From [Clostridium] citroniae WAL-17108 (GTDB lineage: Bacteria > Bacillota > Clostridia > Lachnospirales > Lachnospiraceae), in assembly GCF_000233455.1 (NCBI RefSeq), contig NZ_JH376426.1:5162-69161 (forward strand): a stretch of 64,000 nt of DNA. The letters are read 5' to 3'. Positions 33,856 to 42,642 of the stretch are shown here, in pieces. The notes beneath the pieces are model-generated. The model ran no database searches. It saw only the letters and a program-made list of their open reading frames with translations, and was not told the DNA's origin. Within the stretch, counting starts at the first letter, position 1. Each line of letters opens with the position of its first letter. The position numbers were made by a program, and so were the translations under genes.

Positions 33856-35553
33856 TTATCTCCCTCCAATCATATCCTCCACTGTGAGGAATGTCCCTTC
33901 GTAGCCCAGGAGTTTGCACAGTCCCGTCACATGGGGCTGCTCCAGACGGGCCTCAAAAAGGGCATCCATCTCATAAAACACCGTTCTCCCTGTTCCCCGG
34001 GCCAGAACGCGCCCATGGGCCATTACCAGGATCTGCTCGAAATACTCTGCTGCAAAATCCATATCGTGAAGGATGGCCAGTACGGTTTTCCCCTCCCGGC
34101 TCAGCTGGTGGACCATGGCTCCGATCCGGTTCTTTCCCCCTGCGTCCTGGGCTATGGTGGGCTCATCCAGGATCAGGACCTGCGGATCCATGGCCAGGAC
34201 CGAGGCAATGGCCACCATTTTCCTGTCCGATAGATCCAGGTCATAGGGATTTTCATTCTGAACAGTTAAAATTCCCGCTGTATCCAGGGCTTTTATTGCC
34301 ATTTCCTCTGCCCTCTTCTTATCCATTCCAAGGTTCAGCGGACCTACCATCACCTCGTCCAGCACGCGGCTTTTAAAGATCTGGTCATCCGGGTTCTGGA
34401 ACACATATCCTATCCTTCCGGCCAGCTGGGCCACGGTTCTTTTTCCTATGTCCTCTCCCTGCAGCAAAATCCTGCCCTTGTCCGGCTTTAACAACCCCTT
34501 CAGCAGCTTTACCAGGGTAGTCTTTCCCGCGCCGTTCTGTCCCACAATGGCCGTGGGCCTTCCGTCCAACTCCAGGTTTAGTCCCTCCAGGACCGGACTG
34601 CCCTCTACATAGGAAAATCCCACATCCTCAATGGAAAATACAGACGGGCCGGCCTCAGGCTCCTGATCTGCTTTTTTTATCCCCTGCAGCTGTGTCGGAA
34701 AATATTCCCTCAAAGCCAGCGTCTGTTCCAATGTCACCGGATAACATTCCTGACCGACTTCTGGATTGCGTTCCGGGCAGCTCACTGAGAAAGCCCTGCT
34801 GACCCGGGTATATACCGGAGGCTCCACCCCCAGTTTCTTTAAGTCATCCCTGGCAAATATGCGCCCCGGCGTATCATACGCCACCTGTTTTCCATTGTGG
34901 AGAAGAAGGAGCCTGTGGCAATAGGAAGCCAGCTTCTCCATCTTGTGTTCCACCATCACAATGGTGATCCCGGATTCTGCCAGCCGGTCCACCACCCGGA
35001 ACACATCCTCGCTCCCCTGGGGATCCAGCTGTGAGGTGGGTTCATCTAACACCAGGATCTCCGGCTCCATGGCCAGGATACTTGCAATGGCCACCCTTTG
35101 GATCTGCCCCCCGGACAGGTCAAAGGGGTTCCTGTCCCTGTAAGCGCCGATCTCCAAACGTTCCAGGCTGCGTTCCACCCGATTCAGGATCTCTTCCCTG
35201 GCTACCCCCATGTTCTGCAGCCCGAAGGCCACCTCCCCAAACACCGTATCCCTGGCGCCCGACAGCTGATTAAAAGGATTCTGGAACACCAGCCCCACTT
35301 TCCTGCAAAGCTTTGACACAGGGGTCCGGGCCGCCTCCATCCCATCGATGAGGATATGTCCTCCGTATGCCCCTCCGAACATGGTGGGCACAAGACCCAC
35401 CAATGCCTGGCACAGGGTGCTTTTACCGGCTTTGTTCTCCCCCAGGATTCCAATGAACTGGCCTTTCTCAATCTCAAAATCCAGCCCGTCCAGGGCCAGT
35501 TTCTCCGTGTGGGGATATCTATATTTCAGATTCTTAACCTCAATCAACGACAT
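33856..35553 (-). CDS. ecfA: ECF transporter ATPase, two fused ABC domains
   Basis: 565 residues with two ABC cassettes in one chain. The first has GENKAGKST, LSGGQIQRVAIA and ILVLDEPTSQLD. The second has GQNGAGKTT, a degenerate signature DLSDRKMVAIAS, and VLILDEPTIAQD. It powers vitamin uptake with EcfT and an S component. Fused EcfA pairs are common in group-I ECF systems. Its start overlaps the EcfT stop by 14 bases. The weak second signature suggests one of the two ATP sites is less active. Confidence 0.92.
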   Translation of the reverse strand: MSLIEVKNLKYRYPHTEKLALDGLDFEIEKGQFIGILGENKAGKSTLCQALVGLVPTMFGGAYGGHILIDGMEAARTPVSKLCRKVGLVFQNPFNQLSGARDTVFGEVAFGLQNMGVAREEILNRVERSLERLEIGAYRDRNPFDLSGGQIQRVAIASILAMEPEILVLDEPTSQLDPQGSEDVFRVVDRLAESGITIVMVEHKMEKLASYCHRLLLLHNGKQVAYDTPGRIFARDDLKKLGVEPPVYTRVSRAFSVSCPERNPEVGQECYPVTLEQTLALREYFPTQLQGIKKADQEPEAGPSVFSIEDVGFSYVEGSPVLEGLNLELDGRPTAIVGQNGAGKTTLVKLLKGLLKPDKGRILLQGEDIGKRTVAQLAGRIGYVFQNPDDQIFKSRVLDEVMVGPLNLGMDKKRAEEMAIKALDTAGILTVQNENPYDLDLSDRKMVAIASVLAMDPQVLILDEPTIAQDAGGKNRIGAMVHQLSREGKTVLAILHDMDFAAEYFEQILVMAHGRVLARGTGRTVFYEMDALFEARLEQPHVTGLCKLLGYEGTFLTVEDMIGGR

Positions 35554-36316
35554 GGATCATCCTCCATATAACAGAACCTGCAATGATCAGACACATGATC
35601 AGGATCAATGCCTTGTCCCTTCCGCCCATCTTTCCGTCTGTGAGAAAGGTCTTCTTTTCTCTGGAATCAAACCCTCTGACCTCCAGCGCAATGGCCCTCT
35701 CCCTTGTATTGATCAGGGAACTGCTGACCACGGGCGCGATAAGCGGGATGAACGCCTTTGCCCTCACAAACAGGTTTCCTTCCGTCTCCATCCCCCTGCT
35801 CCGCTGGGCATCCATGATGGTATTCATAGTGCCCATCATCTGGGGTATGATCTGAAACACGGAACTTATCATATAACCAAACTTGGGGGAAAAACCGATC
35901 TGTTCCAGGTCATCCACCAGCTGATCCGGCTTTGTGGACAGCACAAAGGCCGCAAATGCCAACAGCATGTTCAGTATATTAAACCCGATCCTGGCCGCGT
36001 ACACCAGTCCCTCCCGGTAGAACTTAAACGGCCCCAGAACAAACAGCACATTCCGGTTGGCCTGGTTAAACAGCCCATGGATCAGAAACACAGTGGCAAT
36101 GATCGTAAAGGAAAATGCGACCAGGGGGAAAACTCTGGCTGCAATCCTGCCACTGACCAGAAGGCACAGGCTCATTGCAATGAACAGGACAAACACCCAC
36201 ATTTTCCCTGTGATCAGGGGCACCGTGACTGCTGCCAGGATATAGAACAGTTTTGCAAAGGGATGGAGCCTTGTAAGGTATGTATCCTGCTCCACATAAA
36301 GGCTTATGCTTTTCAT
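35540..36316 (-). CDS. ecfT: ECF transporter transmembrane subunit EcfT
   Basis: 258 residues, four to five membrane helices, with the two cytoplasmic coupling helices typical of EcfT: MDAQRSRGME and ALEVRGFDSREKK, whose arginines contact the ATPases. It lies between the S-component and ATPase genes in one operon. Confidence 0.92.
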   Translation of the reverse strand: MKSISLYVEQDTYLTRLHPFAKLFYILAAVTVPLITGKMWVFVLFIAMSLCLLVSGRIAARVFPLVAFSFTIIATVFLIHGLFNQANRNVLFVLGPFKFYREGLVYAARIGFNILNMLLAFAAFVLSTKPDQLVDDLEQIGFSPKFGYMISSVFQIIPQMMGTMNTIMDAQRSRGMETEGNLFVRAKAFIPLIAPVVSSSLINTRERAIALEVRGFDSREKKTFLTDGKMGGRDKALILIMCLIIAGSVIWRMIHVVD

Positions 36317-36357
36317 AAATACCCCTTTCTCTTATCTGCATGATATCCGAACACGCT

Positions 36358-36960
36358 CTAATCCAGGCGCTCCACCTTATTATCCACGTCATACAGGGAT
36401 GTAAGCTTTTTAGGCAGGCCATTTATAATGGCAAACACTACCAAAAGGGTGATCAGCTTATCAGGCACATCCACAATCACCTCGTCCAGCAGTGAACCCA
36501 GGAATACAGGCATCTTTGCTGCCTGTGACCATGCAAACACAGCATCTCCCCAGACATTTCCCGTTGTCCCTCCCCAGAAAACAATATTTAGCGGGGTGGA
36601 GATCACCACCGCGGTCAGGCCTGCCACACATGCGGTCAGGACAGCTCCCCTCAGTCTTCCCATCTGGCCCAGCCGTGCCATGATACCCACTGCCACACCA
36701 ATGCCCAGGCTGGTGAGTGCATAGATTAACGTAATGGTGTCCCCTGTGGTAAATCCATAGATCAGGTTATTGGCCGCTCCGCACACTGCTCCGATGACCG
36801 GCCCTCCTAACACTGCTCCGATGCATGTGCCGATGGAGTCCAGCCACAAGGGCAGTTTTAAAACGGAAGCAAACAGCTTCCCAAGATAGTTGATCCCGAT
36901 GCACGCAGGAATCAGGACAAAACAGGCTGCATTTAATTTAGTTTTAAACAAATGGTTCAT
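36358..36960 (-). CDS. ECF transporter S component, probable niacin specificity
   Basis: A 200-residue, six-helix membrane protein. The core PLWLDSIGTCIGAVLGGPVI and CGAANNLIYGFTTGDTI match S components. S proteins bind the vitamin and dock on EcfT. Specificity is inferred only from the NiaR gene in the same operon and the operator upstream; the sequence itself does not show a niacin site that I can name. First gene of the operon. Confidence 0.82.
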   Translation of the reverse strand: MNHLFKTKLNAACFVLIPACIGINYLGKLFASVLKLPLWLDSIGTCIGAVLGGPVIGAVCGAANNLIYGFTTGDTITLIYALTSLGIGVAVGIMARLGQMGRLRGAVLTACVAGLTAVVISTPLNIVFWGGTTGNVWGDAVFAWSQAAKMPVFLGSLLDEVIVDVPDKLITLLVVFAIINGLPKKLTSLYDVDNKVERLD

Positions 36961-36996
36961 ACTCGATCCTCCCAGACTTTTTTTGCTGTCCAGAGG

Positions 36997-37047
36997 ATTT
37001 TAACCCAAAGAAGCTGTCTTGTCAACCTATTACAGCTGACAAGACAG
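36997..37047 (-). promoter_or_regulatory. Promoter and inverted-repeat operator of the ECF/NiaR operon
   Basis: Reverse strand TTGACA (37020-37025), 17 bp, TAAAAT (36997-37002). CTGTCTTGTCA (37014-37024) and TGACAAGACAG (37037-37047) form a perfect inverted repeat with a 12 bp gap; the inner arm covers the -35 box. No T run follows, so an operator is more likely than a terminator. NiaR is the natural candidate. Confidence 0.7.
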
Positions 37048-37068
37048 TTCTCTTAAGAGTTTATTATT

Positions 37069-37551
37069 TTATAAGTCCAGAATATAGAAATCACTGTCCT
37101 CATAGGGATGATCATAGACCAGAGGCAGCTGATCCTCCCCGATCTTCTGAAAGCCGGCCTTTTCATAAAACCGGTGGGCACGTCCCGTGTTCTTTGGCGT
37201 ATCTAAAAGCAGGCTTTTTATATGGCGCTGCCGGGCAAACTCCACCAGCACATCATACAGCCGGCGGCCCAGATGCACAGGCTCTCCACGGTATTCCTCA
37301 TACACAAAGAACTTCTTTAACAGGCCAAGCCCTCCTCCGCAGTCCATCAGGCCGATACTGCCCACGACCCTGTCCTGTTTTACAGCCACCCAGAAGTTCC
37401 CGCCTCCATCCAGATACGTTTCCTTTATATGAAGCAGCTCGGGCTGGTCTTCCACCGTGACCATAGGGCGTGTTCCGTCATTCTGGCAGTGTAAGACCAG
37501 CTGAATGATCTCATTTGTATCATTTTCAGTAAATGTCCGTATCTCTATCAT
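37069..37551 (-). CDS. GNAT-family N-acetyltransferase
   Basis: 160 residues of the acetyl-CoA-dependent transferase fold. FWVAVKQDRVVGSIGLMDCG forms strands 2-3, LKKFFVYEEYRGEPVHLGRRLY carries the acetyl-CoA loop (with G and R of the RxxGxG type, partly altered), and RAHRFYEKAGFQKI is the closing family motif. The substrate is unknown. It seems to be a separate unit. The 37552-37748 spacer holds nothing recognisable. Confidence 0.88.
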   Translation of the reverse strand: MIEIRTFTENDTNEIIQLVLHCQNDGTRPMVTVEDQPELLHIKETYLDGGGNFWVAVKQDRVVGSIGLMDCGGGLGLLKKFFVYEEYRGEPVHLGRRLYDVLVEFARQRHIKSLLLDTPKNTGRAHRFYEKAGFQKIGEDQLPLVYDHPYEDSDFYILDL

Positions 37552-37748
37552 ATTAACAGCTCCCTTCTAATCTCCGTCCAATGATGCTGGTTTTTCGTTC
37601 ACTTTCATCCGTTCACCGGCATCTGTCCTACAGAAATCTTTCTTAAATTATGATAACATAAAAACAGCTTTATAAAAACCGAAATATCTGAACCATTCAT
37701 TTAATCATATTGAACTGTTAACTATGCGGCACGGCATCCCTTGTTGCC

Positions 37749-39134
37749 TTAATCTATTTCCTTCCCTTCCAGCTGTCCCCTTTTATCCCTGTATGATGTG
37801 TGGAGCATCTTCTCCGCCAGCTCACTGAGGGGCTTCTTATAAAACTCCTGATACAGGACCTTGATCTCCTCATTCTCATGGCTCAGGCGGACGGTCATGG
37901 CGCCATCCCTCTTGTATAAGCTGTCTATACGCTTTTGCCGCAGGGCATCCCCCTCAAACTTCTTATCCTTTGGCTGCCCTCCGCCGCCGATACAACCGCC
38001 GGGACATGTCATGACTTCCACAAAGTGATACTGCTTTTCCCCGTTCCTCATTTCCTCCAGGAATCTGCGCAGGCTGGCGGTCCCATATACGACCGCCACA
38101 TTTACGGTCATATCTGCGATCTGAAGGCTGGCTTCCCTTACCGCCTCCATGCCCCTTACCGGTGTCAGCTCATACAATACCCCAGGTGCCTGTTCTCCTG
38201 TTATGTATTCGTAAGCGGTTCTTAAGGCCGCTTCCATTACGCCTCCCGTATTTCCAAAGATAACGCCTGCGCCTGATCCCTGGCCCATAAGCCGGTCATA
38301 ATCCGAATCCTCCAGGGATGAAAAGTCGATCCTCTTCATCCTGGCCCACTGCGCCAGCTCCCTGGTAGTGATCACATAGTCCATGTCCCTCATATCATCC
38401 TCGCCCAGGTATTCCTCTGCCGCTTTCATCTCCTGCCTTCGGATCTCGTATTTCTTGGCAGTGCATGGGGTGACTGCCACATTCACGATCTTTTTGGGGT
38501 CGATTCCCATCTTCCGGGCAAAATATGTCTTAATGGTAGGCCCCTGCATACCGATGGGGCTCTTTGCCGTAGATATATGGGGAAGCATGTCCGGATAATA
38601 GATTTCCGCAAACTTGACCCATGCAGGACAGCAGCTGGTAAACTGGGGCAGCGGACGTCTTCCTGTTGTTATGCGGTCGATCAATTCGCTGGCCTCCTCC
38701 ACAATGGTCAGATCAGCAGCAAAATTGGTGTCCAGAACATAGTCCACTCCCAGGGTGCGCAGCAGGGCCACCATCTTTCCCTGGACAAAGCTGCCCTCCT
38801 CCATGCCAAACTCCTCTCCCAGTGCCGCACGCACGGAAGGGGAGGTGGATACAACCACGATCTTGTCCGGGTCCATAACCTCTGCGGCCACCATTCCATA
38901 CTCCGGCTGTTCCCTGATGCTCTCCACCGGACAGACATTGGCGCACTGCCCGCAGTTGATGCAGATGGCGGTATCCCCTGTTTTTAACAGGTCATAGGTA
39001 CCCAGGACCCCGATATAGTCCCGGCACATATCCCTGCACTGTCCGCACTTGATACACCGCTCCTCGTCCCTGAATATGGACACATTTTCCTTTTCAATGG
39101 GTACTCTAACTTCTGGTGATAAATGTTTGCTCAT
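37749..39134 (-). CDS. Monomeric [FeFe] hydrogenase (group-B-like)
   Basis: A 461-residue iron-only hydrogenase. Two 4Fe-4S sites lie in residues 25-75 (CIKCGQCRDMC and CINCGQCANVCP). The H-cluster motifs follow: L1 TSCCPAWV, L2 TPCTAKKYE (threonine in place of the usual methionine), and L3 EVMTCPGGCIGGGGQP. The L2 change is a feature I associate with group B enzymes such as clostridial CpIII, rather than with the main group A hydrogenases. It lacks the extra N-terminal domains of larger enzymes. It has no NuoF/NuoE partners nearby, so it probably works with ferredoxin. A strong promoter with a Fur-like box lies upstream. Confidence 0.93.
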   Translation of the reverse strand: MSKHLSPEVRVPIEKENVSIFRDEERCIKCGQCRDMCRDYIGVLGTYDLLKTGDTAICINCGQCANVCPVESIREQPEYGMVAAEVMDPDKIVVVSTSPSVRAALGEEFGMEEGSFVQGKMVALLRTLGVDYVLDTNFAADLTIVEEASELIDRITTGRRPLPQFTSCCPAWVKFAEIYYPDMLPHISTAKSPIGMQGPTIKTYFARKMGIDPKKIVNVAVTPCTAKKYEIRRQEMKAAEEYLGEDDMRDMDYVITTRELAQWARMKRIDFSSLEDSDYDRLMGQGSGAGVIFGNTGGVMEAALRTAYEYITGEQAPGVLYELTPVRGMEAVREASLQIADMTVNVAVVYGTASLRRFLEEMRNGEKQYHFVEVMTCPGGCIGGGGQPKDKKFEGDALRQKRIDSLYKRDGAMTVRLSHENEEIKVLYQEFYKKPLSELAEKMLHTSYRDKRGQLEGKEID

Positions 39135-39187
39135 AAACTTCCCTCTTTCTTTGGCTGGTATTTATTGGTATATCGTCCTTCAAATAT

Positions 39188-39218
39188 TAATAATAATTAC
39201 TATTACTGTGTTTGTCAA
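39188..39218 (-). promoter_or_regulatory. Hydrogenase promoter with overlapping Fur-like box
   Basis: Reverse strand TTGACA (39213-39218), 17 bp, TATTAT (39190-39195). The spacer and -10 form AGTAATAGTAATTATTATT, an A/T palindrome-like stretch similar to a Fur site. Confidence 0.6.
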
Positions 39219-39271
39219 TCACTTTCCACCACAATTTCCGGCCACTTTTCTGATACAAGGCAGAGCCCGCC

Positions 39272-39350
39272 GAACACAGGCTGTTCATCTGATGTAAAAC
39301 TGATCCCATTGAACACAGGCTGTTTACCTGATGCAAAGCTAATCCCGCAT
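39272..39350. repeat. 39-bp direct repeat in the hydrogenase/LysR spacer
   Basis: GAACACAGGCTGTT begins at 39272 and 39311; the two 39-base units agree for most of their length, with a partial third copy upstream. No gene fits here. Confidence 0.6.
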
Positions 39351-39412
39351 AAAAAGAGCCGGAATCCATACCGGAGCATGTTTAATCCTTGCCCCGGTAC
39401 GGATTCCGGCTC
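39351..39412 (-). terminator. Terminator of the LysR gene
   Basis: A 19-base stem (39356-39374 / 39394-39412, one mismatch, GAGCCGGAATCC type) followed by CTTTTTA on the reverse strand. Confidence 0.85.
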
Positions 39413-39450
39413 TTCCTATTATATTTCATTATATTGCGGCTCGCTACAGC

Positions 39451-40326
39451 TCACTGCAGTTCCCTGCATATCTCCCTGTACTCGTCCCCGTATATGCTGC
39501 CTTTATTCCATATAAATGCAAAGTCGTGCTCCATCTGAAAATCCTTCAGCCGCAGCTCCCTGATGGTCCCGTCCTGAATCCCCTGCTCCACAGCGGTCCG
39601 GTAAAGGAAGGTAATACCTGAATCCTTTTCCAGGAGCTGCAATATCACATGCATGCTCCCCACCTCTGTCATATGGGCGAAATCACCCAGGCGTATGTTC
39701 TTGATCTCCAGGTTTTTCTCCAGGATATCCCTGGTCCCCGACCCAGGTTCACGGATCAGCAGGTGTTCCCCTAAAAGGTCCTTTAGCTGTCCGGGATCCT
39801 TCTTAAACTGATGGCAGGCCGCGCACACAGGTATGAACGGCTCCGTGCAATAGACCAAAGAGTCATATGCCTGCTGGTCATAATATCCTTCCACCAGGGC
39901 AAACTGTATTTCCCCGGATGTAAGTTTGTGAAGCAGCTCATCCGTGTTCCCGATGGCCACCTTGATGTTGGCCTCCGGGTGACGATGGATGTAACCGGCC
40001 AGAGGGGCTGATATGACAGATTCGCCAATGGTCCTGGTTGTGCCAAACCGGAGGGTGGGTCCCTGCTCCGGCACACAGCGCAGCACTTCCTTTAAAAATT
40101 CCTCGTCATTTTTTAAAGTGGTAGACGCCTGCAGAAGTCTCTTGCCTGCCGGGGTAAGATGTATCTTCTTTCCCTCGCTTGCGAACAGCCTGACGCCGTA
40201 AAGCGTCTCCAGATACCGTATATGCTGGGACACAGCCGGCTGTGTAATATGGAGCGCCTCCGCAGCCTTTGTATAATTCATATATTCACAGACAGCAAGA
40301 AAGGTATAGACTCTGAAATCCAGCAT
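39451..40326 (-). CDS. LysR-family regulator (CysL/YeiE-like) of the YeiH gene
   Basis: About 291 residues. HTH in the first 60 (DFRVYTFLAVCEYMNYTKAA, then HITQPAVSQHIRYLE) and a two-lobed effector domain. The ATG at 40326 is preferred (AAGGGGG before it); a longer frame has no site. It is divergent from yeiH, the usual arrangement of CysL- or YeiE-type regulators with YeiH exporters, so it probably activates that gene in response to a sulfur compound. Confidence 0.88.
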   Translation of the reverse strand: MLDFRVYTFLAVCEYMNYTKAAEALHITQPAVSQHIRYLETLYGVRLFASEGKKIHLTPAGKRLLQASTTLKNDEEFLKEVLRCVPEQGPTLRFGTTRTIGESVISAPLAGYIHRHPEANIKVAIGNTDELLHKLTSGEIQFALVEGYYDQQAYDSLVYCTEPFIPVCAACHQFKKDPGQLKDLLGEHLLIREPGSGTRDILEKNLEIKNIRLGDFAHMTEVGSMHVILQLLEKDSGITFLYRTAVEQGIQDGTIRELRLKDFQMEHDFAFIWNKGSIYGDEYREICRELQ

Positions 40327-40511
40327 ATCCTTAATCCCCCTTATCCCAACTTCTCCATACACCTATTTTTCGTCCGTTTTTGCCCAATCTTTCCTTATCA
40401 TAACATAACTTTATCAAAATATAAATATATATAATTTTACTTTATGTTTTCCATAAGTTACCATGTAATGCGGATAAGAAAGAAAAAGTGATTACTTAGG
40501 AGGTTTTAGGA

Positions 40512-41552
40512 ATGTTAGGATTAAAAAACAAATGGAAAGGACTTTTACTGTGCCTTGCCATCGCACTGCCATCCTGGTTTTTAGGGAAAATGTTTCCCAT
40601 TGTAGGCGGCGCCGTGATCGCCATCATAGCCGGCATGATCCTCACCGGTTTCATCAAAAACAAAGGCGAACTGGAACCGGGCATCAAATTCACATCGAAA
40701 AAGATACTTCAGTGGGCCGTAATCCTCCTTGGATTCGGAATGAACTTAAGCGTTGTGCTGGAAACAGGCAGGCAGTCCCTGCCCATTATCCTGTCCACCA
40801 TTACCACCTCCCTTGTGATCGCATTTGCTTTACATAAGATCATGCATATACCGTCAAAGATCTCCACCCTGGTGGGTGTGGGTTCTTCCATCTGCGGCGG
40901 ATCAGCCATAGCTGCCACCGCGCCGGTCATTGACGCGGATGACGAGGAGGTGGCCCAGGCAATTTCCGTTATTTTCTTCTTTAATGTTCTGGCAGCCATC
41001 CTGTTTCCCATGTTTGGTAAAATGCTGGGTTTTGACACAGCCTCAGGCAATGCCTTTGGAGTATTCGCAGGCACGGCCATCAATGATACCTCCTCCGTGA
41101 CAGCGGCTGCCGCCACCTGGGACGGCATGTGGAAATTGGGTTCAGCAACCCTGGACAAGGCGGTTACGGTAAAGCTTACCAGAACACTGGCCATTATCCC
41201 CATCACCCTGGTCCTGGCATTTATAAGGACCAGAAACGAGGAGAAAAATGACAAGGCCCAGGGGCAGGCCGTGAGCTTTAAAGATATCTTCCCATTTTTC
41301 ATCCTGTACTTTATGGCCGCTTCCATCATAACCACCATTGCCCTCCAGGCCGGCGTGCCCATGGCTGTCTTCCAGCCGGTCAAAGAACTGAGCAAATTCT
41401 TTATCGTGCTGGCCATGGCTGCCATCGGACTTAACACTAATCTGGTCAAGCTGATCAAAACAGGGGGGAAACCGATCTTTATGGGCGCCTGCTGCTGGGT
41501 CGGGATCACGGGCGTCAGCCTGATGCTGCAAAGGGTATTGGGGATCTGGTAG
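40512..41552 (+). CDS. YeiH/YeeH-family putative sulfate/sulfite exporter
   Basis: A 346-residue membrane protein with about 10-11 helices (UPF0324, conserved hypothetical 698). Typical segments are AIIAGMILTGFIKNKGELEP, GVGSSICGGSAIAATAPVID, GVFAGTAINDTSSVTAAAAT and the last LAMAAIGLNTNLVKL. Members are thought to export sulfite or sulfate, but function is not proven for most. TTAGGAGG precedes the ATG. The promoter region (40327-40511) is very A/T rich with TATAAT near 40430 and no good -35, consistent with activation by LysR. Confidence 0.88.
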   Translation: MLGLKNKWKGLLLCLAIALPSWFLGKMFPIVGGAVIAIIAGMILTGFIKNKGELEPGIKFTSKKILQWAVILLGFGMNLSVVLETGRQSLPIILSTITTSLVIAFALHKIMHIPSKISTLVGVGSSICGGSAIAATAPVIDADDEEVAQAISVIFFFNVLAAILFPMFGKMLGFDTASGNAFGVFAGTAINDTSSVTAAAATWDGMWKLGSATLDKAVTVKLTRTLAIIPITLVLAFIRTRNEEKNDKAQGQAVSFKDIFPFFILYFMAASIITTIALQAGVPMAVFQPVKELSKFFIVLAMAAIGLNTNLVKLIKTGGKPIFMGACCWVGITGVSLMLQRVLGIW

Positions 41553-41559
41553 AACCGGC

Positions 41560-41629
41560 CTGGCAGGACCGCTCTAACAGGACCGCCCTGGCAGGACCGC
41601 CCTGACAGAACTGCTCCGGCAGGACCGCA
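41560..41629. repeat. 14-bp G/C-rich tandem repeat, five units
   Basis: CTGGCAGGACCGCC-type units start at 41560, 41574, 41588, 41602 and 41616, beginning 7 bases after the YeiH stop. Identical period to the A/T array at 32721 but unrelated sequence. Confidence 0.8.
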
Positions 41630-41634
41630 ATGCT

Positions 41635-41680
41635 TAAAAAGGAGCCCCCGCGCCGGTTTGTCTTCCGGTGCGGGGGCTCC
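41635..41680 (-). terminator. Terminator after the PanE-like gene
   Basis: GGAGCCCCCGCGCCGG (41641-41656) pairs with CCGGTGCGGGGGCTCC (41665-41680); the reverse strand continues with TTTTTA. It may also stop YeiH transcription from the other side. Confidence 0.8.
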
Positions 41681-41713
41681 CTGTCTATTCCATTAAAAAT
41701 ACTCCCTGTAATT

Positions 41714-42625
41714 TCAGTTCTTACCTTCCAGCGCATGCACCATATTCACCACAAATTCATGGCTTGGCACAGGTACGCCCACTTTTGCGGCAGCGCGGAC
41801 CACGGAACCACTGATGGTATCCACCTCTGTCCTGCGTCCGTCCCTTAAATCAGCCCGGATGGAGGTACAGCCATCGGGCGACATCTCTGATGTCTTCTTT
41901 ACCTTGGCCATGATCTGTTCTTCATCTGCGGTAAGGCCCATGGCTTTTGCCACTGCCACCGCTTCCCTGATCAGGCTGGTTGTCATGGCCCATGCATATT
42001 CATTGGCCGCAATGTAACCCATATCCACCTGAAGGATGCCGGTCACAGCGCTTAATGAAACATTGGTAAAAAGCTTATCCCAGATCAGCTGCTGGATATT
42101 TTCATGTATCTTTACATTAAAACCGCAGCAATCAAAGGCTTCTTTTAATTTAGGAAGAAATCCATTCTTATCCTCGGTCAGCATGCCCACATTGGTGTTG
42201 CCCGCGCCGCCGCGCCTGATATGGCCCAGGCCCAAAACCGCGCCGTTATCCTCGGTGGTCCCGATAATGATATGGTCCTGATCCACAAACTCTCCCAATA
42301 TATCCTCATGGCCGGAGCCGTTCTGGAGAGTCATCACATAGGTATCCGGTCCAATCAGGCCGCCGTTGCCTGAGAGGGCCGCCCTTGAAAACAGCGCCTT
42401 CACAAACAGGATCACCAGATCCACGGTCCCTACGCCCTCAGTGGAGGTAACTGCCATGGGGTTAAACAGGATATCCTCTCCATTTTCCTGGAGTTTCAAT
42501 CCTTCCTTTTGAATATGCTCCACAACAGGAGCTGCCGTATCTACAAGATATACCTCATTGTGCTGTGACAGATGTCCGCCATAGATGGAGCCCATGGCCC
42601 CTGCGCCGATTACAGCTATTCTCAT
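41714..42625 (-). CDS. PanE/ApbA-family 2-ketoacid reductase
   Basis: 303 residues of the ketopantoate-reductase family, NADPH-dependent. GAGAMGSIYGGHL is the nucleotide loop, LVILFVKALFSRAAL the second strand, and WDKLFTNVSLSAVTGIL carries the catalytic lysine and asparagine. In vitamin B5 synthesis panE sits with panBC; here it follows a cyclase gene and precedes no pan gene, so a reductase for another 2-keto acid is more likely. Confidence 0.88.
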   Translation of the reverse strand: MRIAVIGAGAMGSIYGGHLSQHNEVYLVDTAAPVVEHIQKEGLKLQENGEDILFNPMAVTSTEGVGTVDLVILFVKALFSRAALSGNGGLIGPDTYVMTLQNGSGHEDILGEFVDQDHIIIGTTEDNGAVLGLGHIRRGGAGNTNVGMLTEDKNGFLPKLKEAFDCCGFNVKIHENIQQLIWDKLFTNVSLSAVTGILQVDMGYIAANEYAWAMTTSLIREAVAVAKAMGLTADEEQIMAKVKKTSEMSPDGCTSIRADLRDGRRTEVDTISGSVVRAAAKVGVPVPSHEFVVNMVHALEGKN

Positions 42626-42642
42626 ATTGTTCTCACCTTCTA

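Noticed and set aside
41560..41629. CRISPR-like array
   Set aside because: Contiguous 14-bp units with no spacers; a simple tandem repeat.
41714..42625. Pantothenate-pathway ketopantoate reductase
   Set aside because: No panB or panC gene is nearby and the partner is a cyclase, so the biosynthetic name was not given.
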